Assembly: GCF_026241855.1 (NCBI RefSeq)
Contig: NZ_JAPJDC010000002.1
Span: 1 to 64,000, forward strand
DNA: 64,000 bases
From: Curtobacterium flaccumfaciens pv. betae
GTDB lineage: Bacteria; Actinomycetota; Actinomycetes; Actinomycetales; Microbacteriaceae
Direction of reading: 5' to 3'
In this document: piece by piece, positions 1 to 7,923 of the stretch
Numbering within the stretch: the first letter of the stretch is position 1
Layout of the letters: each line of letters starts with the position of its first letter
The notes under the pieces: model-generated
The model's input: the letters and a program-made list of their open reading frames with translations, nothing else
The model's database searches: none
Told to the model about the DNA's origin: nothing
Translations under genes and position numbers: made by a program

Positions 1-1
1 T

Positions 2-385
2 ATCTGCAGCGAGGACAACCCGGGCCCGACCGCGGCCGCGTTCCGAGCAGCCCGTATCGAGTCCGGACTCGCACGCGGCGAGTACGTCCGCTGGAACCTC
101 ATCCCATGGGAACTGCCCGACCGCGTGCGACTCGCGGACATCGACGAGGGGCGGCATGCCCTTGCCACACTGCTCGCGGCCCTCCCCGCGCTCACTGCGA
201 TCGTCACGTACGGGGCCGTCGCCCTCGACGGCGTCATGCGACACCTCACCCTGGACGAGCACCCCCGACTCCTCCCGGTCATCGCAGCACCACATCCGTC
301 TCCCGCCAACGGCCGCCACCGCTCGGAACAACACTTCCGTTCCGTGCAAGCACTCCGGCTCGCCGCGCGAGCGCAACAGACGTAG
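2..385 (+). CDS. Uracil-DNA glycosylase-like protein, 3' part only
   Basis: The frame is open from base 2 to the TAG at 383-385, so about 127 C-terminal residues are present and the start lies before the window. The fragment reads SEDNPGPTA near its beginning, then WNLIPWEL, a leucine-rich helix and PHPSP near the end. In the UDG superfamily the (D)PGP-type loop and the H-P-S loop form the uracil pocket, and the WN-xx-PW segment is common in the small actinobacterial UDG-like family, so a base-excision-repair role is inferred. The frame ends naturally, just before the transposon at about 386, so the gene is cut by the window edge rather than by the insertion. An inactive family member is possible. 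Confidence 0.6.
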   Translation: MCSEDNPGPTAAAFRAARIESGLARGEYVRWNLIPWELPDRVRLADIDEGRHALATLLAALPALTAIVTYGAVALDGVMRHLTLDEHPRLLPVIAAPHPSPANGRHRSEQHFRSVQALRLAARAQQT

Positions 386-398
386 CAAATACGAACGA

Positions 399-462
399 TT
401 CCGCTACAACTATCCGTACCGGCGGTCAGTCAGGGTGCGAGGCGCCGTGTCTTGTAGCGGAA
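399..462. repeat. 11-bp inverted repeat upstream of the resolvase gene
   Basis: TTCCGCTACAA (399-409) is exactly repeated in inverted form at 452-462, with 42 bp between the arms. Its core resembles the motif at 508-521 and, inverted, at 3350-3363. It could be a resolvase res subsite or a transposase-binding site. Confidence 0.5.
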
Positions 463-525
463 CCCAGTCCCGGAATCTACGTGCCGCCACTACCCCTCCT
501 GGTCGAGTTTCGCTACGTTCTTCCC

Positions 526-1128
526 ATGGGTCACCTTCTCGGGTACGCGCGCGTGTCCACCACAGACCAGGACGCGTCGCTGCAGATCGACGCGCTCAAC
601 GCCGCTGGCTGCTACCGCGTGTTCGTCGACACCATGTCCGGGTCGCTCCAACACCGGCCCGAGCTCGACAAGCTCCTCGACCAGCTCCGCCCCGGCGACA
701 CTCTCGTCGTCTGGCGACTCGACCGGCTCGGCCGGTCCATCCGGCACCTCATCGATCAGCTGCACGCTCTCGCCGAGCGCGGCATCGGGTTCCGGTCCCT
801 GCAGGAGACCATCGACACCACCTCGCCCGGCGGCCGGCTCGTGTTCCACGTCTTCGCCGCGTTGGCGGAGTTCGAACGGGACCTCATCAAGGAACGCACC
901 AACGCCGGCCTCGCCGCCGCTCGAGCCCGCGGCCGCACCGGCGGCCGACCATCTCGGCTCTCCGCGGACCAGGTGCGCACCGCACGCCGGCTCTACGAAC
1001 AGCAGGACATGACCGTCGCGCAGATCGGCGACGTGCTCGGCGTTAGCCGCACCACCATCTACCGTGCACTCGCGAAGCACGCCGAGCCCGTCGCGGCGCG
1101 ACGAACCAAGCCTTCCCCAACGATGTAG
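526..1128 (+). CDS. Serine recombinase/resolvase of the transposon
   Basis: A 200-residue small serine resolvase. The start ATG at 526 gives the expected N-terminus GYARVST with the catalytic serine at residue 11; the open frame runs further upstream, but those codons have no resolvase features. The catalytic domain continues through WRLDRLGRS and the EFERDLIKERT segment of helix E, followed by a C-terminal helix-turn-helix (about 150-185, with VAQIGDVLGVSRTTIYRAL). Length fits the Tn3/TniR resolvases (about 185-205 aa). It probably resolves the cointegrate made by the downstream transposase. The stop lies 6 bp before the transposase ATG, so the three genes form one unit. Confidence 0.9.
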   Translation: MGHLLGYARVSTTDQDASLQIDALNAAGCYRVFVDTMSGSLQHRPELDKLLDQLRPGDTLVVWRLDRLGRSIRHLIDQLHALAERGIGFRSLQETIDTTSPGGRLVFHVFAALAEFERDLIKERTNAGLAAARARGRTGGRPSRLSADQVRTARRLYEQQDMTVAQIGDVLGVSRTTIYRALAKHAEPVAARRTKPSPTM

Positions 1129-1134
1129 CTGGCT

Positions 1135-2532
1135 ATGGACGCGAGCGAGCGGTGGGGCATCCTTCGACTGCACGTCGAGGACGCCATCCCGCTCGCCACC
1201 CTGGCCCGCACCACGGGCGTCGCTGAGCGCACCCTGCAACGCTGGTTGGCCCGCTACCGAACCGGCGGATACCCGGCTCTCGCCGACGGCACCCGCACCG
1301 ATCACGGCGCCCGACGGACGGCACCGGAACTGGTGCGCCTGATTGAGGGGCTCGCACTCACCAAGCCACGACCTTCGATCGCCACGATTCACCGCCAGGT
1401 CGACAATTACTGCACCAAACGAGGTCTCTCGGCGCCGTCGTACTCCGTTGTGCGGTCGATCGTGAACGGGCTTGATCCCGGGATGGTGACGCTCGCGCTT
1501 GAGGGGCCCGCGTCATATCGGGACAAGCACGAACTGCTGCTCCGACGTCGTGCGGATCGCCCCAACGCGATCTGGCAGGCGGACCACACGATGCTCGACC
1601 TGCTCATCGTCGGACCCGACGGCAAGCCCGAACGGCCGTGGTTGACGGTGATCCTCGACGACTACTCCCGCGCGGTCTGCGGGTACATGGTGTTCCTCGG
1701 CGCCCCATCCGCCGCGAACACCGCGCTCGCGCTCCGGCAAGCGATCTGGCACAAGCCGGAACCGGACTGGCCCGTCTGCGGGATCCCAGACGTGCTCTAC
1801 ACAGACCACGGGTCCGACTTCACCAGCCACCGAATCGGCGACACCGCCGCCGTGCTGCACCTCCGCATCATCCACTCGCAGGTCGCTCGCCCCCAGGGCC
1901 GCGGGAAGATCGAGCGGTTCTTCGGCACCATCAACACCGAGCTGCTCCCAACGCTCCCCGGCCACCTCGCACCCGGATCCTCGGCGCCGGCGCCGACGCC
2001 GGCGCTGGATCTCGCCGGTGTCGACAGTGCCATCAACACGTTCATCCGCCGCTACAACGCCCGCATCCACCGCGAGCTCCGGAAGAGCCCACTGGAAGCG
2101 TGGATCGCAGACGGGTGGCTGCCACGAATGCCGGACTCCCTCGAGCAGCTCGACGGGTTCCTGCTCACCGTCCCGACCACGCGTGTCGTGCAACGAGACG
2201 GCATCCACTTCGAAGGGCTCCGCTACACCGCAACCACTCTCGCACCCTTCGTGGGCAGCACCGTCAGCGTCCGGTACGACCCCCGCGACGTCACCGAGAT
2301 CCGTGTCTTTCACCGCGACGCGTTCCTGTGCACCGCGATCAGTACCGCGCATCAGACCGAGACCATCAGTCTCAAGCAGATCCAGGCCGCCCGGAACGCG
2401 CAACGAAGAGCCCTGCGCGGGCAGATCCGCGAACGCATCGCGATCGTCCGCCCCACACCCGATGATCACACCCCACCAGCACCCGCACCGGATCAACCGC
2501 GACTGAAGACCTACGAGGAGGACCGGTCATGA
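1135..2532 (+). CDS. DDE transposase, TniA/Mu-type (rve integrase core)
   Basis: A 465-aa transposase. An N-terminal helix-turn-helix (about 10-45, with ATLARTTGVAERTLQRWLAR) precedes an rve integrase core. The acidic triad can be placed: D150 in WQADHTML, D224 in LYTDHGSDF and E260 in GKIERFFGTIN, giving the DD35E spacing. A Mu-type beta-barrel domain follows (about 345-420), then a basic tail. Such proteins cut and join element ends and work with an AAA+ target-selection partner, which is encoded next with a 4-bp ATGA overlap. The frame is intact and the catalytic residues are present, so the enzyme is plausibly active. A large IS481-like family is the main alternative label, but the coupled ATPase favours the TniA/Tn552 class. 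Confidence 0.9.
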   Translation: MDASERWGILRLHVEDAIPLATLARTTGVAERTLQRWLARYRTGGYPALADGTRTDHGARRTAPELVRLIEGLALTKPRPSIATIHRQVDNYCTKRGLSAPSYSVVRSIVNGLDPGMVTLALEGPASYRDKHELLLRRRADRPNAIWQADHTMLDLLIVGPDGKPERPWLTVILDDYSRAVCGYMVFLGAPSAANTALALRQAIWHKPEPDWPVCGIPDVLYTDHGSDFTSHRIGDTAAVLHLRIIHSQVARPQGRGKIERFFGTINTELLPTLPGHLAPGSSAPAPTPALDLAGVDSAINTFIRRYNARIHRELRKSPLEAWIADGWLPRMPDSLEQLDGFLLTVPTTRVVQRDGIHFEGLRYTATTLAPFVGSTVSVRYDPRDVTEIRVFHRDAFLCTAISTAHQTETISLKQIQAARNAQRRALRGQIRERIAIVRPTPDDHTPPAPAPDQPRLKTYEEDRS

Positions 2533-3341
2533 CGAGCCAGTTCATCATCACGAAGGAACACCGTCGCTTCGCGGAGTTCGCCGACGCCGTCCGGAAGCAG
2601 AACACCATCGGCGTCTGCTTCGGCCCCGCTGGCGTCGGCAAAACCCTCTCCGCACGCCGCTACGCCCACTGGGACAGCATCGGCCCGTTCATCGCCAGAT
2701 GGGCCGCACGCAGCGAAGACGACACGAAGATCTACGCCGCCGCCCACCGAGCCCGCACCGTCTTCTACACGCCCGAGGTCTCCGCCACGATGCGCGCCCT
2801 GCAGGACGACCTCCGGCACGACATGCTCCGCACCGAACGCTGCATCGAGGAACACCTCCTGCTCCAGGGTCGCCACTTCGACCACGCACACGGCCCCAAC
2901 CCGTCCCTGCTCGAGCTGATCATCATCGACGAGTCCGAACGCCTCACCGGCAACGCGATCGAGTGGCTCCGCGACCAGTACGACCGCACCGGCATCGCGA
3001 TGATCCTCATCGGCATGCCCGGCATCGAGAAGCAGTTCAGCCACTACCCGCAGCTCTACAGCCGCCTCGGTTTCGCCCACCAGTACCGTCCGCTCGGCCA
3101 CGACGAGCTGCTCTTCGTCCTCGAACGTCAATGGCGCAAGCTCGGCAAGACACTCGACCCCGACGACTTCACCGACGCGCAAGCCATCGCCGCCGTCGAA
3201 CGCATCACCCGCGGCAACTTCCGACTCCTCGAACGCCTCCTCCCACAGATCCAACGCGTCCTGAAGATCAACGAGCTCGACGTCATCACCAACGACGTCG
3301 TCGAAGCCGCCCGCAGCACCCTCGTCATCGGCACCACCTGA
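2529..3341 (+). CDS. Transposon AAA ATPase, TniB/MuB-like
   Basis: A 270-aa AAA+ protein. The Walker A motif GPAGVGKT is at residues 32-39 and the Walker B IIIDESERL at about 134-142; IGMPGIE at about 160 resembles sensor-1 segments of TniB/ExeA-type ATPases, and helical sensor-2 and DNA-binding parts follow. In Mu, Tn7 and Tn5053 this ATPase binds target DNA and activates the transposase. Its start overlaps the transposase stop by 4 bp, implying translational coupling. A short RBS (GAGGAGG, 2516-2522) precedes the ATG. Confidence 0.85.
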   Translation: MTSQFIITKEHRRFAEFADAVRKQNTIGVCFGPAGVGKTLSARRYAHWDSIGPFIARWAARSEDDTKIYAAAHRARTVFYTPEVSATMRALQDDLRHDMLRTERCIEEHLLLQGRHFDHAHGPNPSLLELIIIDESERLTGNAIEWLRDQYDRTGIAMILIGMPGIEKQFSHYPQLYSRLGFAHQYRPLGHDELLFVLERQWRKLGKTLDPDDFTDAQAIAAVERITRGNFRLLERLLPQIQRVLKINELDVITNDVVEAARSTLVIGTT

Positions 3342-3583
3342 CCCGACACAGACCGCAGCGAAAACGACGACACAGAGCGAAGCTGCTCACAGCATGGCTG
3401 TCCTCCTTGAGGGGGTGGCCGAGTCCGGCCAAGCCCGCGCGAGGTGCGCGGGGGTTCGGGGTGTCGGTGAGGACCGACAGGGCCGCTGATGCCGCTGATG
3501 GGCTCGGCGGCTCGCGGCGTCCCTGCGTGGGAGCGGAGAAGCAGCGCCAGGCCGAGGGCGATGCCGCCGCCGTTCTGGGCATG

Positions 3584-3612
3584 AAAAAAGCCGGCCCCGA
3601 GTGGGTCCGGCT
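3584..3612. terminator. Hairpin, probable terminator
   Basis: AGCCGG pairs with CCGGCT across a GGCC/GGGTCC-type interior, with an A-run on the left arm. On the minus strand this gives a stem followed by a T-run. Confidence 0.5.
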
Positions 3613-3724
3613 GATGACGCAGTTCTGCTGCGTGGTATCGAGCGTGTCGCGGGTGACCGCGACTCCGGAAGGAGACGCACTTCACCCGAGCGTCTCGATG
3701 GTACGGCCAGAAGCTGGCATGAAG

Positions 3725-3751
3725 AAAGCCGACCCAGTGGGGATCGGCTTT
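3725..3751. terminator. Bidirectional hairpin terminator
   Basis: AAAGCCGA (3725-3732) pairs with TCGGCTTT (3744-3751), with further C-G pairs inside and a T-run at 3749-3752. It lies at the 3' side of the minus-strand HTH gene at 3808-4056 and can stop transcription from either side. Confidence 0.6.
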
Positions 3752-3807
3752 TGGGCGCACACGCTCGACGCGGGTTCAGCGTACCGCCGAAACGGACAGG
3801 CCTGCAA

Positions 3808-4056
3808 CTACGCGGATCCGAGCGGCTGGCTGTCGTCGGGTTCTTCGGGCGGCTGGCTCTTGAAGCGCGAGTCTCGGAGGGCGACGAGTCGTCGTCGGTA
3901 CTCGGCCAGGAACGGGCCTCTCTGCACGTACAAGGTTCCGTTCATCTTGACGGCGAGCACCCCTGCGTCGATGTAGCGGTTGAACGTGCGCGTGGTGATG
4001 CCGATGTGGCTGCAAGCGCGGTCCTTGGTCCACCACTCTTCGTCGTCTGGGAGCAC
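3808..4056 (-). CDS. Small HTH (excisionase/MerR-like) DNA-binding protein
   Basis: 82 aa from a GTG start. The sequence WWTKDRACSHIGITTRTFNRYIDAGVL looks like the helix-turn-helix of excisionase or HTH_17 proteins, followed by a short wing (KMNGTLYVQ) and a charged helix. Proteins of this type bind DNA to direct excision, transfer or plasmid gene control; the target is unknown. Codons upstream of 4056 stay open but carry no family features. The gene stands alone, with a terminator just downstream at 3725-3751. Confidence 0.6.
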   Translation of the reverse strand: MLPDDEEWWTKDRACSHIGITTRTFNRYIDAGVLAVKMNGTLYVQRGPFLAEYRRRLVALRDSRFKSQPPEEPDDSQPLGSA

Positions 4057-4222
4057 CGGGGTTCCAGTCCTACGCGCCAGCGTCGGCGCACTTCGCGCCG
4101 ATCCCGCTCTCGACGTGCGGCAGGTCCATCTGCGACGAGGGCATGTTTCGACTGTAGAACAAGTCTCGGGAGCCGGCCGCGGGCCGCGGCGGTGAAGGGG
4201 GATGCCGCGGCCCGCGCCGTGG

Positions 4223-4822
4223 TCACATCGACGCGAGCATGTCCTTCATCTGGGTGATCTGCTCGGTCTGGCTCGACACGATCGACTTCGCCAGGGCGAT
4301 CGCTTCGTTGTTCTTGCCCTGGGCTACTTCGGTTTTAGCCATGTCGACGGCGCTGGTGTGGTGCTGGACCATCTGCTCGAGGTAGAGCTTCCCGGCGTCC
4401 GCCGCGGACGCCTGCTCGAGCGCGTCCATGTCGTCGTCGGACATCATTCCGCCGGACATCGAGGAGTGATCCATCCCGGACATGCTCGACATCTCCGTGG
4501 GCTCACCCCAGGCCTTCAACCAGCTCGTCATCGTCTTGATCTCCGGCGCCTGCTCGGCTTTGATCTGCTTCGCAAGGGTGACGACGTCGGGGTCCACGTC
4601 GGAGCCCTTGTCAAGGAGCATGTCGCTCATCTCGATCGCCTGCTGGTGGTGCGGCAGCATCCCCTGCGTGAACGTCACATCCGGGTCGTTGTGCGTCGAC
4701 TCCGCCGACGTCGACGAGGAGGAGCTGTCGGAGGAGCCGGCGTTGCTGGTGGAGCAGCCGGCGAGGGTGAGGCCGATGGTGAGGGCGGCGACGGCCGCGA
4801 GGGTACGCGTGGTGGTGTGCAT
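4223..4822 (-). CDS. DUF305 lipoprotein, copper-linked
   Basis: 199 aa. The chosen ATG at 4822 begins a classical lipoprotein signal peptide with lipobox LAGC at about residues 22-25; the open frame further upstream lacks any signal. A Ser/Thr-rich linker is followed by two DUF305 halves marked by MLPHHQQAIEMSDM and MVQHHTSAVDMAK, separated by a Met/His/Asp-rich stretch. DUF305 proteins are four-helix, ferritin-like exported proteins often found with copper-resistance genes; the paired HH motifs and Met-rich loop fit metal binding, though the exact activity is unknown. It lies 110 bp downstream of the DUF6153-like gene on the same strand. Confidence 0.85.
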   Translation of the reverse strand: MHTTTRTLAAVAALTIGLTLAGCSTSNAGSSDSSSSSTSAESTHNDPDVTFTQGMLPHHQQAIEMSDMLLDKGSDVDPDVVTLAKQIKAEQAPEIKTMTSWLKAWGEPTEMSSMSGMDHSSMSGGMMSDDDMDALEQASAADAGKLYLEQMVQHHTSAVDMAKTEVAQGKNNEAIALAKSIVSSQTEQITQMKDMLASM

Positions 4823-4932
4823 GAGGTGTTCCGTTCCCGTGGATGCGTTAGGTGGTCCGGGCAGGCGTGTGCCCGCCCGGGTTTCCGGGCATGCGGGAAC
4901 CTCCCGAGGTGGGTGGGTCCCGCGGGAACGAA

Positions 4933-5394
4933 TCAGGTCCGGATGATCTGCAACGCCGTCAGTGACGGCGGTCTGGGTACAGCGACACGGCTCGCGACCC
5001 GGTCGGCCAGCGCGAGTAGCCGCGCGAGGACGTAGAGGATCCCACCGTTCCGGGCCCGCAGCAGCGCCCATGTAAACAGGGCGATCGTGAGTGCGCACGC
5101 CATCCCCATCAGGGAGCACATCAGCGCGCACAGCCCACCGTCACAGCCGGCATCGCTGAGCACCGTCAGCACCGCCCCGGCCGGTGCGACAACGTGTTCC
5201 GCATGGCCGTCGGCTGCGCCGTGGGACTGCTCGGCAGCGGCGCTGCTCGACATGGTCACTGCGTGCTCGTGACCGGTGGCGTGGACGAGCATGCTGTGCA
5301 TCAGGACCGTGAACCCGACCAGCAGCAGCAACGCCAACACCGCGGTGGCCTGCAGGAGCAGGCGACGACGAGGCGTCGAATCAGTGGTGAGCAT
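4933..5394 (-). CDS. DUF6153-like small membrane protein
   Basis: 153 aa from the ATG at 5394; about 27 upstream codons in the open frame do not resemble coding sequence. There is an N-terminal membrane segment (about 12-35), then MHSMLVHATGHEH, a His/Ser-rich loop, a cluster DAGCDGGLCALMCSLMGMAC and a second membrane segment. The arrangement resembles DUF6153 proteins, which in actinobacteria often accompany DUF305 copper proteins; the Cys/Met/His content would suit Cu handling. It probably forms a unit with the DUF305 gene and is divergent from the DUF4396 gene across the CsoR-like site. Confidence 0.65.
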   Translation of the reverse strand: MLTTDSTPRRRLLLQATAVLALLLLVGFTVLMHSMLVHATGHEHAVTMSSSAAAEQSHGAADGHAEHVVAPAGAVLTVLSDAGCDGGLCALMCSLMGMACALTIALFTWALLRARNGGILYVLARLLALADRVASRVAVPRPPSLTALQIIRT

Positions 5395-5530
5395 CCGGAG
5401 TTCCGTGCTGGTGGGCGGCCGTGAGGGGCTTCCATGGTGCAGGCGTCGGTGCCGGGAGTGCAACCCACCGCGCACCCATCGTGAGGGAGTGTGGGAACAT
5501 CCCGCGGCGTTCAGCGTTACAGGGCTACGG

Positions 5531-5545
5531 TACCCCCTGGGGGTA
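5531..5545. promoter_or_regulatory. CsoR-like copper operator palindrome
   Basis: TACCCCCTGGGGGTA is a perfect palindrome around one central base, matching the GC-rich TACCCC-N-GGGGTA form of CsoR operators. It lies between the divergent DUF6153-like (start 5394) and DUF4396 (start 5583) genes, 38 bp before the latter. No csoR gene is present in the window. Confidence 0.6.
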
Positions 5546-5582
5546 TCCGAAGAGGCATTGGTTGGCCGACAGGAGGAGCGAC

Positions 5583-6068
5583 ATGGACGCCCACGAACAC
5601 GACACCATGACCCACCACGGCGGGAGCCACGGAACGACGACGTGGTCGATGGCGGCGCAAGCGACGCTGCACTGCCTCACCGGCTGCGCGATCGGTGAAG
5701 TCCTCGGCATGGTGATCGGCACCGCTACCGGCCTGCACAACACGGGCACGATCATCCTGTCGATCGTGCTGGCGTTCATCTTCGGCTACGCCCTCACCAT
5801 GCGCGGCGTCATCCGGTCCGGGCTGAGCTTCTCCGCCGCGTTCAAGGTCGCCCTTGCTGCGGACACGGTGTCGATCGCCGTGATGGAGATCATCGACAAC
5901 ACCGTCATCGTGGCCGTCCCCGGCGCGATGGACGCGCAGCTGAACGACTGGCTGTTCTGGGGCTCCCTGGCATTCTCCCTCGTCATCGCGTTCATCGTGA
6001 CGACCCCGGTGAACCGGTGGATGATCAGCCACGGCCTCGGCCATGCCGTCGTTCACGGCCACCACTAG
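5583..6068 (+). CDS. DUF4396 integral membrane protein
   Basis: 161 aa. The ATG at 5583 follows a strong AGGAGG (5572-5577). A His-rich N-terminus (MDAHEHDTMTHHGGSHG) leads to about four membrane segments, with the conserved-looking LHCLTGCAIGEVLGM and a C-terminal histidine tail (GLGHAVVHGHH). DUF4396 proteins are small polytopic proteins commonly linked to copper-responsive genes. The upstream CsoR-like palindrome and the His tails support a metal role, but transport has not been established for the family. A strong hairpin terminator follows at 6084-6116. Confidence 0.75.
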   Translation: MDAHEHDTMTHHGGSHGTTTWSMAAQATLHCLTGCAIGEVLGMVIGTATGLHNTGTIILSIVLAFIFGYALTMRGVIRSGLSFSAAFKVALAADTVSIAVMEIIDNTVIVAVPGAMDAQLNDWLFWGSLAFSLVIAFIVTTPVNRWMISHGLGHAVVHGHH

Positions 6069-6083
6069 TTCGAGCAGAAGGAA

Positions 6084-6116
6084 GGGCCGTCGCCTCCGTG
6101 CGGAGGTCGACGGCCC
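6084..6116. terminator. Strong hairpin terminator
   Basis: GGGCCGTCG pairs with CGACGGCCC around an inner CCTCC/GGAGG stem. It lies between the convergent DUF4396 and monooxygenase genes and probably serves both. Confidence 0.8.
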
Positions 6117-6134
6117 GTTCTGTATTGGGTCGCG

Positions 6135-6422
6135 TTAGAGGGCGACGGTTTCGAACTCGAGGAGGTCAGCGCCGGTGGCAACGGGGTTTGTTCCACCGTG
6201 GTGCGCGCCTGCCTGCCCGGCTCGCCACGCCTGGTAGGAGTCTTCGTCGGCCCAGGTGCTGACAACGAAGTAGCGGCTCTCGCCGTGCACGGGGCGGAGC
6301 AGCTGGAAGCTCTCGAAGCCGGGCTGCTGTTCCACGTCGTGGTTCCGGCCGACGAAGCGTGCTTCCAGGTCTGCGCCCTTGCCCTCGGGGACGGTGATGG
6401 CGTTGATCTTGACGACGGACAT
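6135..6422 (-). CDS. Antibiotic biosynthesis monooxygenase (ABM) domain protein
   Basis: 95 aa from the ATG at 6422. It is a single ferredoxin-like ABM domain: MSVVKINAITVPEGKG, an ARFVGRNHDVEQQPGFESFQLL helix-strand, then YFVVSTWADEDSYQAWRAG. The length and W-x-D-E-xx-Y-xxW signature fit the IsdG/MhuD-like dimeric heme-degrading or quinol monooxygenases. Whether it degrades heme cannot be told from sequence; the conserved Asn and His positions are only partly recognisable. It follows the CDF exporter gene by 20 bp, so it may be expressed with the metal genes. Confidence 0.75.
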   Translation of the reverse strand: MSVVKINAITVPEGKGADLEARFVGRNHDVEQQPGFESFQLLRPVHGESRYFVVSTWADEDSYQAWRAGQAGAHHGGTNPVATGADLLEFETVAL

Positions 6423-6442
6423 GCTGTTTCCTTTCGCGATGC

Positions 6443-7477
6443 TCAGTGGTGATGGCTCGTCGGAGTGACCGTGAACGCGTCGACGTTCCCGATCGCTTCG
6501 TGGAGGTGCTCGGACGCGTGCGCGGCGACGTGCGAGGCCGCGGCGAGGTCGGTGGTGTCGACCTCGATGGTTGCGGAGCCGGTCAGGCGGTGTCCGATCC
6601 AGCGGAGTCGGAGGTCCCGCACTGCGTGCACTCCGTCGGCGTGCTCGAGTGCGTGCTCGGCGCGGGAGTAGAGGTCCGGGTCGATGGCGTCCATGAGTCG
6701 AGCGCCGATGGACTTCACTGTTCCCCACAGCAGCATCAGGATCGAGATCGCGATCAGCAGGCCGATGATGGGATCCGCCAGCGGGAAGCCGAGAAGGACA
6801 CCGACCGCGCCGAGAACGACGGAGAGCGAGGTGAATCCGTCGAGACGGGCGTGGACGCCGTCGGCGACCAGCGCTGCGGACCCGATCTTCTGACCGACTC
6901 GAATGCGGTAGATCGCGACGATCTCGTTGCCGGCGAATCCGATCACGCCCGCCGCGACGAGCAGCCACGGGTTCTCGATGGGGCGCGGGTGGATGAACCG
7001 GTCAATGGCTTCCCAGCCAGCGACGACAGCGGACAGTGCGACGACGAACACGATGAACATGCCCGCCAGGTCTTCCGCACGGCCGTATCCGTAGGTGTAG
7101 CGGCGGTTCGCGACGCGGCGCCCGAGGACGAACGCGATCCACAGCGGGACCGCGGTGAGCGCGTCGGCGAAGTTGTGGACCGTATCGGCGAGCAAAGCAA
7201 CTGAGCCGGTGAAGGCGACCAGTGCCGCCTGCACGATCGTCGCGCCCAGGAGTACGAACATGCTGATCTTCAGAGCGCTGACGCCGGCGGAGCTAGCCTC
7301 CATCGCGTCATCGATCGAGTCTGCCGCGTCGTGGGTGTGTGGCACGAAGAGGTCATAGAGAAACCCCTTCACCCCGCCGTGCGGATGGGAATGGCCGTGA
7401 CCGTGGTCGTGGTCGTGGTCGTGTGCACCCTCGTGATCGTGCGTTTGCTCGTGGTGAGTGTGCTCGTGGGTGCTCAT
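6443..7477 (-). CDS. CDF-family divalent metal cation exporter
   Basis: 344 aa. The N-terminal 35 residues are almost all His, Asp, Glu and Gly (repeated HDHDHGHGHSH), a typical CDF metal-sensing or buffering tail. Six membrane segments follow (about 70-260), with the metal-site motifs HNFAD in helix 2 and HARLDG in helix 5 giving the HxxxD/HxxxD quartet of Zn/Cd transporters. A cytoplasmic ferredoxin-like domain (about 265-340) ends with HHH. The start overlaps the stop of the upstream SmtB/ArsR-type repressor by 4 bp, so regulator and pump are coupled. Likely substrates are Zn, Cd, Co or Ni; DmeF/CzcD-type specificity cannot be decided. Confidence 0.9.
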   Translation of the reverse strand: MSTHEHTHHEQTHDHEGAHDHDHDHGHGHSHPHGGVKGFLYDLFVPHTHDAADSIDDAMEASSAGVSALKISMFVLLGATIVQAALVAFTGSVALLADTVHNFADALTAVPLWIAFVLGRRVANRRYTYGYGRAEDLAGMFIVFVVALSAVVAGWEAIDRFIHPRPIENPWLLVAAGVIGFAGNEIVAIYRIRVGQKIGSAALVADGVHARLDGFTSLSVVLGAVGVLLGFPLADPIIGLLIAISILMLLWGTVKSIGARLMDAIDPDLYSRAEHALEHADGVHAVRDLRLRWIGHRLTGSATIEVDTTDLAAASHVAAHASEHLHEAIGNVDAFTVTPTSHHH

Positions 7478-7836
7478 GCGCTTGCCTGATCGCTTCGGTG
7501 GTGCGGGGCCGCGCCGACGACGTGTTCGGCTTGCTTGACAGCGTCCATGACGAGTTCCGAGGCGTGCTCGTCCGTCAGTCGGTAGAAGACGGTCGTCCCC
7601 TCCCGCCGCGTGGAGACCATGCGGGTCAGGCGCAGCTTCGCGAGGTGTTGCGAGACGGCAGCCGGGCTCTTGTCGACCACGTCAGCGATGTGGTTGACCG
7701 ACATCTCCTCGGCGTTTCGCAGCGCGAGGATGATCTTCACTCGCGTGGCGTCAGCCAGCATCGCGAACACTTCCACCGCGAGTTCGACGTACTCCGACTC
7801 CGGGTTCAACCCGCAGACCTGCTTATCCAAGTGCAT
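7474..7836 (-). CDS. ArsR/SmtB-family metal-sensing repressor of the CDF pump
   Basis: 120 aa winged helix protein: AMLADATRVKIILAL, the recognition helix KSPAAVSQHLAKLRL and the wing STRREGTTVFYRL. The C-terminal helix carries D-x-H and, fourteen residues after that His, another His (TDEHASELVMDAVKQAEH), close to the DxHx10Hxx(E/H) alpha5 zinc site of SmtB/CzrA/NmtR with one ligand replaced by Gln. This suggests a Zn-, Ni- or Co-responsive repressor. It is the first gene of a two-gene unit (4-bp overlap) with the CDF exporter and presumably represses it. Confidence 0.85.
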   Translation of the reverse strand: MHLDKQVCGLNPESEYVELAVEVFAMLADATRVKIILALRNAEEMSVNHIADVVDKSPAAVSQHLAKLRLTRMVSTRREGTTVFYRLTDEHASELVMDAVKQAEHVVGAAPHHRSDQASA

Positions 7837-7923
7837 ACGCAGATTCTATGACCGTGGCCACCGGGTTCGTACAGACCACCGCCCGTCCGGATCAAACGGA
7901 GGTGCGTGTGGCCCTGAGCGGAG

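Larger units (their letters stand above)
386..3386 (+). mobile_element. Tn5053/Tn552-like transposon: resolvase, DDE transposase, AAA ATPase
   Basis: Three co-directional genes (526-3341) encode a serine resolvase, a DD35E transposase and a MuB/TniB-type ATPase, the set found in Tn552/Tn5053-type replicative elements. A 14-bp motif at 508-521 recurs inverted at 3350-3363 with 12 of 14 matches, and further TTCCGCTAC-like copies lie at 399-409 and, inverted, at 452-462. On the right, CGACACAGA-type repeats lie at 3344-3386. These are probably transposase-binding ends, possibly overlapping a res site. No TniQ gene is present. I could not fix exact termini or a target-site duplication, so both boundaries are approximate. 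Confidence 0.55.
3342..3807. other. Gene-free stretch with right transposon end and two terminator-like hairpins
   Basis: No convincing gene is present in these 466 bases. They hold the candidate right transposon end (3344-3386) and two related segments beginning GCATGAARAAAGCCGRCCC at about 3579 and 3719. Each folds into a hairpin and may be a copy of one terminator. Confidence 0.5.

Noticed and set aside
106..525. Upstream extension of the resolvase frame
   Set aside because: The extra 140 residues are Arg/Pro-rich, overlap the UDG-like gene, and precede the conserved resolvase start at 526.
4069..4128. Short minus-strand frame upstream of the HTH gene
   Set aside because: Only 19 codons, with no ribosome site or conserved feature seen.
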